This document shows positions 25,501-35,657 of a DNA stretch of 64,000 bases, in pieces. The notes beneath the pieces are model-generated. The model had not been told where the DNA came from, made no database searches, and saw nothing but the letters and a program-made list of their open reading frames with translations. Made by a program: the position numbers and the translations under genes. The DNA is from Sphingobacterium sp. (GTDB taxonomy: Bacteria > Bacteroidota > Bacteroidia > Sphingobacteriales > Sphingobacteriaceae), in contig JAITTY010000006.1 of the NCBI GenBank assembly GCA_031286695.1, forward strand, positions 1,178,001 through 1,242,000, read 5' to 3'. Every line of letters begins with the position of its first letter. The first letter of the stretch is position 1.

Positions 25501-25878
25501 ATGAAAAAATTAAATCAATACAGGGCAGGTTTGTATATGGCCCTTCATTATAGGGAAATCCGAACAGAGATTAATTTCTTGCTTCGGAAGCACAATTTTG
25601 CAGGTGCCCTGCAGGCTGTTATCAATCATCTTCGACACTTGAGTACAGAGCGCAACATAGACAAAATCTGTCAGCATATCGAGTTTCTCGGAACGATTTA
25701 TGGCCGTGGAAACCACTATGTCAAATATATTTTGGAAAACCTCTTTGTAAGATCCTTAGGCGGTCTTCAGCGCATCAGTACCGTTCATACCTGGACAGTA
25801 ATCGAAGCTCGGTTGCCCGTGCCTTTTTTAGAGATCCGTAAAGGACAACAAATACATAATCTATTAATATCAAAGTAA
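25501..25878 (+). CDS. Uncharacterised 125-residue protein encoded before kdpF
   Basis: Start taken at MKKLNQYRAG; an ATG eight codons upstream is possible. It is soluble and helical: ALHYREIRTEINFLL, AGALQAVINHLRHL, KICQHIEFLGTIYG, YVKYILENLFVRSLGGL. I cannot assign a family with confidence. Its stop codon is immediately followed by the kdpF ATG (0 nt), so it belongs to the kdp transcript and may regulate or assist the transporter. Confidence 0.75.
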   Translation: MKKLNQYRAGLYMALHYREIRTEINFLLRKHNFAGALQAVINHLRHLSTERNIDKICQHIEFLGTIYGRGNHYVKYILENLFVRSLGGLQRISTVHTWTVIEARLPVPFLEIRKGQQIHNLLISK

Positions 25879-25956
25879 ATGACAGCTTTATTTATTATAG
25901 CACTACTGGTTTTTGGATATATCTGTTATGTACTTCTAAAGCCTGAAAAATTCTAA
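25879..25956 (+). CDS. kdpF: KdpF, small subunit of the K+-transporting ATPase
   Basis: 25 residues: one membrane helix (ALFIIALLVFGYICYVLL) and the KPEKF ending typical of KdpF. It stabilises the KdpFABC complex in the inner membrane. Begins directly at the preceding stop codon; kdpA starts 131 nt later. Confidence 0.9.
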   Translation: MTALFIIALLVFGYICYVLLKPEKF

Positions 25957-26087
25957 TAACGAGATTGCTCATACTACATCGTCACGTATACTAATGCCAC
26001 TGCAGCCTGCGATGAAATAGGAAAAAGGGGCTTGAGGTTAGTTAACGATTGGTAATGATACACTTTTTATACAAATCAATTAAAGAA

Positions 26088-27773
26088 ATGAATACAGAGA
26101 TTCTTGGAATCATAGTGATGTTCATCGTAACATTGCTACTCGGATTTCCCCTTGGGAAATATATAGCTAAGGTATATGGCAATGAAAGGACCTGGTTAGA
26201 TCCATTATTTCAACCCTTGGAACGATTTTTTTATCGTGTGACAGGAATTAACCCTAGTCTCCAGATGACCTGGAAACAGCATCTCGTTGCTCTTTTGACA
26301 ATCAATTTAGTCTGGTTTTTGTTGAGCATGGCTATTCTGATGAATATGGGACATCTACCTTTAAATCCAGATGGGAATCCAGGAATGACTGCTGATCTGG
26401 CTTTTAATACCAGCATATCCTTTTTGGTCAACTGTAACCTTCAGCACTATTCTGGGGAATCTGGAGTGAGCTACCTCGGACAAATTTGGCTCATGTTTCT
26501 TCAGTTCGTGACAGCGGCGATTGGAATGGCTGCGGCAGTGGTTATTTTCAAAGCTTTTAGGGATAAAACAACAACCCAATTGGGTAATTTTTATGATTTC
26601 TTTGTGAAATCATGTACACGGATTTTACTGCCTCTTTCTGTGTTGGTTGCTACCATTTTCGTATTCCAAGGGATGCCTATGACATTCGAAGGTAAGGACA
26701 GCATGGTGACAATGACCGGAGATACTGTACAGGTAAGCCGGGGACCAGTAGCTGCCTTTGTCCCAATTAAACATCTGGGTACAAATGGGGGTGGTTTCTT
26801 TGGCGCGAACAGTGCGCATCCACTCGAGAATCCTAATTATTTGACCAACATGGTGGAAATGATCGCCCAGTTTATTATCCCGATGGCAATGATATTTGCC
26901 TTTGGCTTTTTTATTCGCAAACGTAAATTTTCATGGATGATGTTTGCTGTGATGACCATTGGTTTTCTCATTCTGGCAATCCCAAATATAAAAATGGAAA
27001 TGGCTGGAAATCCGGCTGTTGCGCAGATGGGGATTGACACGTCGATGGGAGCTATGGAGGGAAAAGAAGTGCGGATAGGTGCCGCCGCGTCGGGTTTTTG
27101 GAGTATTGTTACAACGATGATTTCGACAGGTTCAGTCAATTCGATGCATGATAGTTATATGCCCTTATCTGGAATGAACGAGCTGATAGCCATGATGGTA
27201 AATGCCTTTTATGGCGGTGTGGGAGCTGGCATACTCAATTTCTTCATCTTTATTATACTGGCTGTTTTCATCAGTGGCTTGATGGTAGGGCGTACGCCAG
27301 AGTTTATGGGCAAGAAAGTCGAGGCACGGGAGATGAAAATTGCCATGATTGTTGCCCTTGCCCATCCTTTTCTAATTCTTGTCGGTACGGCACTGGCTAC
27401 GGCATTTCCAGCCCAGGGTGCTGCTACATTAAACAATCCCGGATTCCATGGTTTTAGCGAAATATTATATGAATATACCTCATCTGCAGCGAACAATGGC
27501 AGTGGCTTTGAAGGGCTTGGAGACAATACCATTTGGTGGAATATCTCGACGGGTATCGTCTTGATGCTCGGCCGCTTTATACCGATTATCGGTCCTATAG
27601 CTATTGCGGGATTGTTGGCCGAGAAGAAATTCATACCTGAGGGAGAGGGGACGCTAAAAACAGATACCAGTACATTCGGTTTGATGGTATTTGCCGTGAT
27701 TGCGATTATCGCAGCACTTTCTTTTTTCCCAGCTCTGGCTCTTGGTCCACTTGCGGAATATTTTTCCATGTAA
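26088..27773 (+). CDS. kdpA: KdpA, potassium-binding/translocating subunit
   Basis: 561 residues from the ATG giving MNTEILGIIVMFIVTLLLGFPLG; an in-frame ATG 39 nt upstream would add a charged leader and is less likely. KdpA is a K+-channel-like protein of the SKT superfamily. Selectivity-filter-like segments are visible (SISFLVNCNLQHYSGE, HLGTNGGGFFGANSAHP, STGSVNSMHDS, NNGSGFEGL). Length matches the family. It forms the inner-membrane K+ path driven by KdpB. kdpB follows after 25 nt. Confidence 0.97.
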   Translation: MNTEILGIIVMFIVTLLLGFPLGKYIAKVYGNERTWLDPLFQPLERFFYRVTGINPSLQMTWKQHLVALLTINLVWFLLSMAILMNMGHLPLNPDGNPGMTADLAFNTSISFLVNCNLQHYSGESGVSYLGQIWLMFLQFVTAAIGMAAAVVIFKAFRDKTTTQLGNFYDFFVKSCTRILLPLSVLVATIFVFQGMPMTFEGKDSMVTMTGDTVQVSRGPVAAFVPIKHLGTNGGGFFGANSAHPLENPNYLTNMVEMIAQFIIPMAMIFAFGFFIRKRKFSWMMFAVMTIGFLILAIPNIKMEMAGNPAVAQMGIDTSMGAMEGKEVRIGAAASGFWSIVTTMISTGSVNSMHDSYMPLSGMNELIAMMVNAFYGGVGAGILNFFIFIILAVFISGLMVGRTPEFMGKKVEAREMKIAMIVALAHPFLILVGTALATAFPAQGAATLNNPGFHGFSEILYEYTSSAANNGSGFEGLGDNTIWWNISTGIVLMLGRFIPIIGPIAIAGLLAEKKFIPEGEGTLKTDTSTFGLMVFAVIAIIAALSFFPALALGPLAEYFSM

Positions 27774-27798
27774 TACATAAAATTAAAGAATTCTAAAA

Positions 27799-29808
27799 AT
27801 GAGCAATCAACAAACATTGTTTCAGAAAGAACTTGTACAACAAGCATTAAAGCAATCTTTCGTGAAGCTGAATCCTAAAATAATGTTCCGTAACCCAGTG
27901 ATGTTTACCGTAGAAATCGGAACATTGATTATGGCTGTGGTCTGTCTATGGATAATGACTGGAGAAAAATCACAAGGTACACTGGGTTATAATTTTACGG
28001 TATTTGTTATTCTATTTTTGACCTTGCTCTTTGGCAACTTTGCTGAGGCAATTGCAGAAGCCCGCGGTAAAGCGCAAGCAGACAGCTTGCGTAAAACACG
28101 GGAGGAAACCCCAGCAACCCTGCGTGATGGCCGGATAGTTTCATCCGCGCAATTGAAAAAAAATGATGTCTTTGTCTGTCAAGCCGGGGATGTAATTCCA
28201 TTGGATGGGGAGATTATTGAAGGATTGGCAACCATTGATGAAAGTGCAATAACCGGGGAATCGGCACCAGTAATCCGCGAGGCTGGGGGAGATAAAAGTT
28301 CAGTTACCGGAGGTACCAAGGTTTTATCAGACCGAATTGTTGTACAGGTGACGACAGAACCGGGAGAAAGCTTCTTGGATAAGATGATTGCTTTGGTCGA
28401 AGGGGCAAGCCGACAAAAAACACCGAATGAGATTGCTTTAACGATCCTTCTCGCAGGTTTTACACTCGTGTTTATTATTGTAACTGTGACCTTAAAACCA
28501 TTTGCAGATTATGCCAATGTCAGTATCACCATAGCTTCATTTATTTCACTTTTTGTCTGTCTAATCCCCACCACAATAGGCGGTCTTTTATCGGCAATCG
28601 GTATAGCGGGAATGGATCGCGCACTTCGTGCAAATGTTATTACAAAAAGTGGCAAAGCAGTTGAAACGGCAGGTGATATTGATGTCTTGTTGCTTGATAA
28701 AACTGGAACCATTACGATCGGAAATCGTAAGGCGACAAATTTTTACCCCGCAGATGGCGTCATGAAAGAAGCTATGGTACGTGCAGCAACATTGAGCTCC
28801 ATGGCGGATGAAACACCAGAAGGGAAATCAATTGTCGAATTGGCTGGTGTCAACCCATCTAGCTATAAGGTCGAAAACCCTACATTCATTAAGTTTACCG
28901 CCGAAACCCGTAGCTCGGGAATAGACTTTGCACAGACACGTATTCGTAAAGGTGCAACAGATGCTATTCGAAATATCATTGTAAAGGCTGGAAATCTGTT
29001 TCCTCAGGAAATAGATGAACGCGTAAAGCTTATCTCTCAAAATGGGGGAACTCCATTGGTCGTTGCAGAGAATGAACAAGTGCTCGGTGTCATAGAATTG
29101 CAGGATGTGATAAAACCCGGGATTCACGAACGCTTTGAAAGATTGCGAAAAATGGGTATCAAGACTGTTATGGTGACGGGAGACAATCCGTTGACAGCCA
29201 AATATATTGCCGAAAAAGCTGGAGTGGATGATTTCATTGCCGAAGCGAAACCTGAAGACAAGATGAACTATATCAAAAAAGAACAGCTTGACGGACGACT
29301 GGTCGCCATGATGGGGGATGGTACAAACGATGCTCCGGCACTTGCACAGGCAGATGTTGGTGTGGCGATGAACAGCGGTACGCAAGCTGCAAAAGAGGCT
29401 GGAAATATGGTTGATCTCGACAATGATCCGACCAAATTGATTGAGGTTGTGGAGATAGGCAAGCAATTGTTGATGACCCGGGGTACGCTAACTACATTCA
29501 GTATTGCAAACGATGTCGCCAAATATTTTGCGATTATTCCGGCCTTGTTTATTGCAGCAATACCGGCACTTCAAGGTTTAAACATTATGCAGCTCAGTAG
29601 TCCACAAAGTGCCATACTTTCAGCGGTCATCTTCAACGCAATTATTATCCCATTATTGATTCCTTTGGCATTAAAGGGAGTGGCATACAAACCTATAGGT
29701 GCAAGCGCATTGTTACGGCGAAATCTACTCGTCTTTGGACTTGGTGGAGTACTCGTTCCATTTATTGGTATCAAGGTTATAGACCTACTGGTTTCACTAT
29801 TTATCTAA
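27799..29808 (+). CDS. kdpB: KdpB, P-type ATPase subunit
   Basis: 669 residues. P-type hallmarks are visible: actuator [11 protein letters not shown], phosphorylation site [13 protein letters not shown] (Asp300), nucleotide-binding segment, [19 protein letters not shown] and hinge [22 protein letters not shown]. It powers potassium uptake through KdpA. It carries the [25 protein letters not shown] stretch characteristic of KdpB (split here as [16 protein letters not shown] then NDPTKLIEV). kdpC follows after 25 nt. Confidence 0.97.
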   Translation: MSNQQTLFQKELVQQALKQSFVKLNPKIMFRNPVMFTVEIGTLIMAVVCLWIMTGEKSQGTLGYNFTVFVILFLTLLFGNFAEAIAEARGKAQADSLRKTREETPATLRDGRIVSSAQLKKNDVFVCQAGDVIPLDGEIIEGLATIDESAITGESAPVIREAGGDKSSVTGGTKVLSDRIVVQVTTEPGESFLDKMIALVEGASRQKTPNEIALTILLAGFTLVFIIVTVTLKPFADYANVSITIASFISLFVCLIPTTIGGLLSAIGIAGMDRALRANVITKSGKAVETAGDIDVLLLDKTGTITIGNRKATNFYPADGVMKEAMVRAATLSSMADETPEGKSIVELAGVNPSSYKVENPTFIKFTAETRSSGIDFAQTRIRKGATDAIRNIIVKAGNLFPQEIDERVKLISQNGGTPLVVAENEQVLGVIELQDVIKPGIHERFERLRKMGIKTVMVTGDNPLTAKYIAEKAGVDDFIAEAKPEDKMNYIKKEQLDGRLVAMMGDGTNDAPALAQADVGVAMNSGTQAAKEAGNMVDLDNDPTKLIEVVEIGKQLLMTRGTLTTFSIANDVAKYFAIIPALFIAAIPALQGLNIMQLSSPQSAILSAVIFNAIIIPLLIPLALKGVAYKPIGASALLRRNLLVFGLGGVLVPFIGIKVIDLLVSLFI

Positions 29809-29833
29809 TACATTTTTAATAATATAAGCAAAG

Positions 29834-30400
29834 ATGAAAACACATATATATCCGGCAATAAAAATTACAATTATTTTGTTGCTGCTGCTCTCAGTTGTAT
29901 ATCCAGCTCTCGTGTGGGCGATAGCGCAAATAGCACCCAATCATGGAAAAGGGGAAATGCTACAATATAATGGGCAAATGTATTATAGGAACATTGGCCA
30001 GGCTTTTTCGAGAGATGATTATTTCTGGCCGCGTCCTTCAGCAGTTGATTATAATGCCGCAGGATCGGGTGGAAGCAATAAAGGCCCCTCTAATGGAGAA
30101 TATCTTTCGGAAGTGAAATCGCGTATTGATACATTTTTAGTCCATAATCCGACCATACAACGTGCACAGGTACCCGTCGACATGGTGACAGCCAGTGGCA
30201 GTGGTTTGGACCCCGATATCTCCGTTGAAGCAGCAAAAATACAAATTGATCGTGTTGCAAAAGCGAGAGCTATATCAGTAAATAGCTTACAATCACTTGT
30301 TGATGCCCACGTGCAGACACCGTTGTGGCATATGTTTGGACCTCGCAAAATCAATGTCCTTGAACTAAATATTGCTCTGGACAAGATGGTTGAGAAATAA
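29834..30400 (+). CDS. kdpC: KdpC, accessory subunit of the K+-transporting ATPase
   Basis: 188 residues: one N-terminal membrane helix (ITIILLLLSVVYPALVWAIAQ) and a periplasmic domain with FWPRPSAVDYNAAGSGGSN and SGSGLDPDISVEAA, both KdpC signatures. The C-terminus NVLELNIALDKM also fits. It stabilises the KdpFABC complex. The porin gene begins about 47 nt later. Confidence 0.96.
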   Translation: MKTHIYPAIKITIILLLLLSVVYPALVWAIAQIAPNHGKGEMLQYNGQMYYRNIGQAFSRDDYFWPRPSAVDYNAAGSGGSNKGPSNGEYLSEVKSRIDTFLVHNPTIQRAQVPVDMVTASGSGLDPDISVEAAKIQIDRVAKARAISVNSLQSLVDAHVQTPLWHMFGPRKINVLELNIALDKMVEK

Positions 30401-30447
30401 AATTGACCTGGTGGGTCATTGACATACACTTTACAAGAACGATATAC

Positions 30448-31533
30448 ATGAAAAAATTAGCGATGTTGGCCTGTTTACTCGCAGGGGCAACACAATTATT
30501 TGCACAGCAAGATACGACTCAAATTACCAAATTGTCGATAAGTGGTTACCTTGAAGCATATTACCTTCGGGACTTTAACAATCCAATTGGAAATACACGC
30601 CCAGGCTTTGTATATAGTCACAACAGGACGAATGAAGTAAACATAAACTTGGCACTTTTAAAAGCTGCGTACGAAACAACAAATACCCGTGCAAATCTTG
30701 CATTAGGTGTCGGTACATATATGAATGCCAACTACAGTGCGGAACCTGGTGTCTTAAAAAATATTTACGAAGCAAATGCCGGTGTTCGCATCTCGAAAAA
30801 ACATAATTTATGGATCGATGCCGGAATATTTTCTTCCCATTTGGGCTTTGAAAGCGCTATAGGAAAGGACAATTGGACTGTAACGAGAAGTATTTTTGCG
30901 GATAATTCTCCCTATTTCGAAACTGGCGCAAAAATATCTTATACATCTGCTTCGGGAAAACTGTTTTTAAGTGGGCTTGTTTTAAACGGCTGGCAGCGGA
31001 TTCAACGTGTAGATGGTAGCAGTTTACCAGCATTTGGTCATCAATTGGTCTATAAACCGACAGATAAATGGACCATTAATAGTGGTTCTTTTATCGGCAG
31101 CGATAAAGCGGATAGTGTAAGACAGATGCGTTATTTCCATAATCTGTATGCAATCTATCAAGTGAACGAAAAGCTAGGCATTACATTCGGATTTGATATT
31201 GGAGCCGAACAAAAAGCAAAGGGGAGCTCAACGTACAACGTATGGTATACACCCGTGTTAATTGCACGATATGCAACAACTGAAAGATTTAGTTTAACAG
31301 CAAGAGGAGAATATTACAACGATAAACATGGTGTTATCGTCTCCACTGGGACGGCTCAGGGCTTTCAAACATTTGGCTACTCTTTAAATGCAGATTATGC
31401 TATTCTTCCGAATGTACTTTGGCGTACAGAGTTGCGAAACCTCACGAATAAAGATGCTATTTTCCTTGATCGGTCAAATAAGCTGCTTAAAAATAGCGTG
31501 ACAGCTGTCACTGCACTTACGGTTAGTTTTTAA
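30448..31533 (+). CDS. Outer-membrane beta-barrel porin in the kdp operon
   Basis: 361 residues from the ATG giving the signal peptide MKKLAMLACLLAGATQLFAQ (a start 45 nt upstream is possible). The mature part has the alternating strands of a 16- to 18-strand porin, for example LSISGYLEAYYLRDF, HNLWIDAGIFSSHLGFE and a final VTALTVSF. It belongs to the 'OmpL-like/putative beta-barrel porin-2' type seen behind kdpC in Bacteroidota. It may allow K+ entry across the outer membrane when potassium is scarce (inference). A hairpin follows at 31542. Confidence 0.85.
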   Translation: MKKLAMLACLLAGATQLFAQQDTTQITKLSISGYLEAYYLRDFNNPIGNTRPGFVYSHNRTNEVNINLALLKAAYETTNTRANLALGVGTYMNANYSAEPGVLKNIYEANAGVRISKKHNLWIDAGIFSSHLGFESAIGKDNWTVTRSIFADNSPYFETGAKISYTSASGKLFLSGLVLNGWQRIQRVDGSSLPAFGHQLVYKPTDKWTINSGSFIGSDKADSVRQMRYFHNLYAIYQVNEKLGITFGFDIGAEQKAKGSSTYNVWYTPVLIARYATTERFSLTARGEYYNDKHGVIVSTGTAQGFQTFGYSLNADYAILPNVLWRTELRNLTNKDAIFLDRSNKLLKNSVTAVTALTVSF

Positions 31534-31541
31534 AAACAATC

Positions 31542-31571
31542 GTTCCTGCCGTGTGTTGGATCGGCAGGAAC
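31542..31571 (+). terminator. Hairpin between porin and kdpD (attenuator or partial terminator)
   Basis: GTTCCTGCCG pairs with CGGCAGGAAC (10 bp, 10-nt loop), followed by CTTTTG. It lies inside the otherwise continuous kdp gene order, 9 nt after the porin stop, so it may lower read-through into the sensor genes or protect the upstream mRNA. Confidence 0.6.
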
Positions 31572-31596
31572 CTTTTGAATATGAAAGGCAATAAAA

Positions 31597-32718
31597 ATGG
31601 AAGAGAGGAAAAGCGCTGAACACTTTTTGGACCTTATCCGGAAATCGAGAAGAGGTCGCTTCAAACTTTATATCGGTATGAGTGCTGGTGTCGGAAAGAC
31701 ATATCGCATGCTACAGGATGCACATACACTTTTACAGGGTGGAATCGATGTGCGTATTGGCTATATTGAGACCCATAATCGAAAGGAAACACATCAATTG
31801 CTTGATGGTATTCCCATTATTGCTCGGCGTCATCTTTTTTACAAAGGCAAACAGTTGGAGGAACTGGATCTTTATGCTGTTTTGAATTCACATCCAGAGG
31901 TTGTCATTATCGATGAGCTAGCGCATACAAATATTGAAGGTAGCAAAAATGCCAAACGATGGCAGGACGTCATAGAAATTCTCGAAGCGGGCATTAACGT
32001 AATCAGTGCTGTTAATATACAGCATATTGAGAGTTTAAACGAGGAGGTCAAAGCGATTACAGGCGTTGAAGTACAAGAACGTGTTCCCGATAGTGTTATT
32101 GATTCCGCAGATGAAGTCGTTAATATTGACCTTACTGCAGAAGAGCTTATCATTCGTCTAAAAGAGGGCAAGATCTACGATGCTTCAAAAATTCAGGCAG
32201 CACTTCAAAATTTCTTTAAAAGCGAGCATATTCTGCAATTGCGGGAAATGGCACTGAAGGAAGTAGCTTCCCAGGTCCAGCGGAAAGTAGAGACCGAAGT
32301 TCAACCCCAGCGATGGGTGCGAAAGGAGCGTTTCTTGGCCTGTATAAGTTCCAATGAAATAAAAGCAAAAAACGTCATCCGAAAGACTGCACGATTGGCC
32401 GGATATTACAATAGCAGCTGGTTTTTGCTATATGTACAGTTGCCAAAAGAGCGTGGAGATCGGATTGCGTTGAACAAGCAACGGCACCTGATCAATAACT
32501 TTAAACTGGCGACAGAACTTGGTGGAGAAATTATCAAAGTAGAAAGTCATAGTGTGGCAAAAGAGATCATCGCTTTGTGTGAGCTCCGTAAGATCACCAC
32601 AGTTTGCATTGGAAAACCACGATTATCTCTTTTAAGGATGTTACTTGCTAAGGATACATTTAGCAAACTGCTGGCACAACTGTCGACCGAAGACATCGAC
32701 CTGATTATATTGTCTTAA
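31597..32718 (+). CDS. kdpD: KdpD-type sensor, N-terminal and USP domains only
   Basis: 373 residues, corresponding to the cytoplasmic N-terminal part of KdpD (full KdpD is ~900). KdpD domain with Walker A GMSAGVGKT (27-35) and Walker B-like VVIIDELAHTN, then a universal-stress-protein domain (RFLACISSNEIKAKNVIRKTARLAG). The DUF4118 membrane and kinase domains are missing, but a separate histidine kinase follows 24 nt later. It most likely senses K+ status (or a nucleotide) and acts on that kinase. Confidence 0.9.
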   Translation: MEERKSAEHFLDLIRKSRRGRFKLYIGMSAGVGKTYRMLQDAHTLLQGGIDVRIGYIETHNRKETHQLLDGIPIIARRHLFYKGKQLEELDLYAVLNSHPEVVIIDELAHTNIEGSKNAKRWQDVIEILEAGINVISAVNIQHIESLNEEVKAITGVEVQERVPDSVIDSADEVVNIDLTAEELIIRLKEGKIYDASKIQAALQNFFKSEHILQLREMALKEVASQVQRKVETEVQPQRWVRKERFLACISSNEIKAKNVIRKTARLAGYYNSSWFLLYVQLPKERGDRIALNKQRHLINNFKLATELGGEIIKVESHSVAKEIIALCELRKITTVCIGKPRLSLLRMLLAKDTFSKLLAQLSTEDIDLIILS

Positions 32719-32742
32719 TGATAAAGACAAATTGTGAATAAG

Positions 32743-34482
32743 ATGAAAATAAAAACGAAACTTACTTTTGGTGTGGGATCACTTTTTCTCATGATCTTCT
32801 TGCTTGCTGCTTTGAGTGGCTGGTATGTGAACCGATTAAAAAAAGATACCGCAAATATACTGACAGCGAATTACAATACGCTGCTGTATGCAAAGAACAT
32901 GCTATTGGCATTGGAGGAAATCCCCGTTGAAAAAACTGCTTTTACCAGCTTCGAAGTCAATCTGGACAAACAACGGAAAAATGTTACCGAAGTAGGAGAA
33001 CAGCAAACGACGAATGCTATAGCGAAGCATTTTTTACAACTGAAAGATAAACCTTTAGATGTTACTGTTGTCTCCTCCATCAGAAAGGATATTGCATTGT
33101 TAATGGAGCAAAATATGACGGCAATTTCACGAAAGAGTATTCTTGCGGATAACACTGCTGAACATGCAATTTTGGTCATTTCATTTGCCGGCGCACTCTG
33201 TTTTATTATCGCTTTTATTTTGTTGGTCAATCTGCCATCCAATATAGCTGATCCTATTGCAAGATTGACGGATAGCATCCGGCAAATTGCCGGGCAGAAT
33301 TATAAGGAACGGATTGATTTGCAGAGCGGTGGCGAATTCACAGAACTCGCTGCCTCATTTAATTCCATGGCAGAGAAGCTTGAGGAATATGCTGAAAGTA
33401 AACTTGAAAAAATTTTAAAGGAAAAAAAACGAATAGAATCTCTTGTGGACAATATGCGTGATCCTGTTATTGGTTTCGACGAAGACCGGAGGGTTATTTT
33501 CGTCAACGAAGAGGCTCTTCGCATCACAAACCTGCACAAAGATCAACTTCTTGGAAGATCTGCGTTAGCGGTTTCAGAAGAAAATGATCTTGCCAGGGAT
33601 ATTTTTAAAGATCTCTTTCTTCCTGCGGTAAATCGGGAAAAGAATGCTATTAAAATATATGCAGACGATAGGGAAAGCTATTTCGAAAAGGATGTTATCG
33701 ATATCAATGTTCTGCAGACAGGTGAACTTGAACCGAAGTTGATCGGTCAAGTGGTTATTCTAAAAAATATCACCCCATTCAAGGAACTCGATCTAGCAAA
33801 AACGAACTTTATCGGTACCGTATCCCACGAGTTCAAGACGCCTATTGCAGCGATTCAGATGGGAGTTCAATTGTTGGAAAATGAACAGATAGGCCCCCTG
33901 AATACCGAGCAGCTCACGCTTTTAAATGGAATAAAGGATGATTCCAGCCGTTTACTTCAGATAACAGGCGAACTGTTAAATATGACACAGGTTGAAAGCG
34001 GTTCTATTCAGATTAATTTACATGCTACAGAGATACAGCCTATTATTGAATATGCCGTCATGGCTAATCAATTTGCCGCCAACCAAAAAAATATTCATTT
34101 TGCTATTGAGATAGCACCTACTGTGAAGAGCATAATTGCTGACAACGAAAAAACTGCGTGGGTATTGACAAATTTCCTTTCCAATGCGGTGCGATATTCT
34201 TACGAAGATTCCGTCATCCATATAGCAGTTGAAAATATAGGCCTTAAAACCAGATTTACTGTAAAAGACAATGGACAAGGAATAGAAGCTAAATATCTGG
34301 AGAAAATTTTTGCACGTTACTTTCGTGTGCCAGGGTCTAAGAAGGGGGGGACTGGTCTCGGTCTAAGCATCAGTAAAGAGTTTATAGAAGCACAAGGCGG
34401 AGAAATTGGTGTTGAAAGTGATTATGGTGCTGGAAGTTCTTTTTATTTTTCATTACGTAGTGTGGCTCCCAATGAAAAATAG
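32743..34482 (+). CDS. HAMP-PAS histidine kinase, partner of the KdpD sensor
   Basis: 579 residues from the ATG three codons after a GTG. TM1 (~10-27), periplasmic loop, TM2 (~145-165), HAMP (~168-220), PAS (~235-345), HisKA with TVSHEFKTPIAAIQ (His362), and HATPase with N-box NFLSNAVRYS, DNGQGIEAKYLEKIF and GGTGLGLSISKEF. It supplies the kinase function absent from the short KdpD. No response regulator (KdpE) is next to it: a terminator at 34530 follows and then an opposite-strand gene, so the partner must be elsewhere. Confidence 0.93.
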   Translation: MKIKTKLTFGVGSLFLMIFLLAALSGWYVNRLKKDTANILTANYNTLLYAKNMLLALEEIPVEKTAFTSFEVNLDKQRKNVTEVGEQQTTNAIAKHFLQLKDKPLDVTVVSSIRKDIALLMEQNMTAISRKSILADNTAEHAILVISFAGALCFIIAFILLVNLPSNIADPIARLTDSIRQIAGQNYKERIDLQSGGEFTELAASFNSMAEKLEEYAESKLEKILKEKKRIESLVDNMRDPVIGFDEDRRVIFVNEEALRITNLHKDQLLGRSALAVSEENDLARDIFKDLFLPAVNREKNAIKIYADDRESYFEKDVIDINVLQTGELEPKLIGQVVILKNITPFKELDLAKTNFIGTVSHEFKTPIAAIQMGVQLLENEQIGPLNTEQLTLLNGIKDDSSRLLQITGELLNMTQVESGSIQINLHATEIQPIIEYAVMANQFAANQKNIHFAIEIAPTVKSIIADNEKTAWVLTNFLSNAVRYSYEDSVIHIAVENIGLKTRFTVKDNGQGIEAKYLEKIFARYFRVPGSKKGGTGLGLSISKEFIEAQGGEIGVESDYGAGSSFYFSLRSVAPNEK

Positions 34483-34529
34483 TGGCTCCGATGGTCACTC
34501 ATTTTTCAAGCATGAAGCGAGGTTAGGTT

Positions 34530-34566
34530 GAAATTATGAGTGGTGTTAAGCACCACTCATAATTTC
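34530..34566. terminator. Terminator closing the Kdp locus, shared with the aldo/keto reductase gene
   Basis: A perfect 16-bp stem (GAAATTATGAGTGGTG / CACCACTCATAATTTC, loop TTAAG) between the convergent kinase and aldo/keto reductase genes. Confidence 0.85.
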
Positions 34567-34573
34567 CTAAAGA

Positions 34574-35575
34574 TTAATGGTTGACTAAAGCCATGGCTCC
34601 CTCGCTGTAGCGTGCTCCAATATTCGGGTACTTATTGAGTATTTCATCAATATTTTTTAGATCAGAATCGGATAACTGGACTTCGAGAGCACCTGCATTT
34701 TCTTCGAGGTACTTTCTTTTTTTAGTTCCTGGAATAGGGATGATATCATTTCCTTGCGCTAATACCCAAGCTAAAGCGAGCTGAACAGGACTACAGTTTT
34801 TATCTTTTGCTAATAAGGAGAAGTCGGCGACCAATTGCGCATTGTTCAATGCATGTTCACCTTGATTACGTGGCAAGGTTCTCCTAAAATCGTCTGCAGC
34901 AAGGCTTTCTAAATTCAGGAAATTTGAAAATAATCCACGTGCCAGGGGAGCATAGGGGATTAAACTAATGCCCAGTTCACGTGTCGTTTGTAAAATTTCC
35001 TTTTCTACATCACGTGTAAGGAGCGAATACTCACTCTGCAATGCCGCAATGGGATGTACAGCATTAGCTTTTCTGATGGACACTGGTGAAGCTTCACTTA
35101 AACCAAGATATCTTACTTTTCCTTCTTTTACCAATTCGGCCATTGCACCTACGGTTTCTTCAATAGGTATATTGGGATCTACGCGATGCGCATAATAGAG
35201 ATCTATTGTATCGATACCAAGACGTTTCAGACTTTTTTCCACCGCTACTTTTATCCATTCAGGCGAGCCATCGAAATAGGTACTTGCAGTACCACTTGGT
35301 CCTGCTATTTCGTCTTTAAAACGAAATCCGAATTTGGTTGCTATAAAGATTTTGTCGCGATTGGGAACGAGTACTTTTGAAATAAGTTCTTCATTGGCTC
35401 CGTTACCGTACATATCTGCGGTATCCCAAAAATTGATACCGAGCTCCAATGCCTTTTCCAATGTGGCAATGCTCTCTTGTTCGTCAGTAGGGCCGTAGGC
35501 AAAGCTCATACCCATACAACCTAGTCCGATAGCAGAGAGTTTTTCATTTGTTGTTCCAAGATTTCTATATTTCAT
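34574..35575 (-). CDS. Aldo/keto reductase
   Basis: 333 residues from the start [13 protein letters not shown]; the longer open frame to 35824 overlaps the AraC gene and adds unrelated residues, so it is rejected. Catalytic residues of the (beta/alpha)8 NADPH-dependent family are visible: Asp and Tyr in [12 protein letters not shown], Lys in [11 protein letters not shown] and His in LYYAHRVDP. The subfamily of AKR13-like plant/bacterial oxidoreductases fits ([14 protein letters not shown]). It lies 82 nt after an AraC gene on the same strand, which probably regulates it. Confidence 0.93.
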   Translation of the reverse strand: MKYRNLGTTNEKLSAIGLGCMGMSFAYGPTDEQESIATLEKALELGINFWDTADMYGNGANEELISKVLVPNRDKIFIATKFGFRFKDEIAGPSGTASTYFDGSPEWIKVAVEKSLKRLGIDTIDLYYAHRVDPNIPIEETVGAMAELVKEGKVRYLGLSEASPVSIRKANAVHPIAALQSEYSLLTRDVEKEILQTTRELGISLIPYAPLARGLFSNFLNLESLAADDFRRTLPRNQGEHALNNAQLVADFSLLAKDKNCSPVQLALAWVLAQGNDIIPIPGTKKRKYLEENAGALEVQLSDSDLKNIDEILNKYPNIGARYSEGAMALVNH

Positions 35576-35657
35576 AATAATTCCATTTTGTTCAATACAA
35601 ATGTAGGCATGGACCAAACGAAGACAGTTAAGACAATCAAACAGATTATTATACAAT

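Noticed and set aside
27209..27847. 212-codon minus-strand open frame inside kdpA and overlapping the kdpB start
   Set aside because: Reverse-complement shadow of two clear P-type ATPase subunit genes; low-complexity Ile/Pro/Ala content and no family match.
28828..29466. 212-codon minus-strand open frame inside kdpB
   Set aside because: Shadow of kdpB; composition (many His, Phe, Ser) is not that of a real protein.
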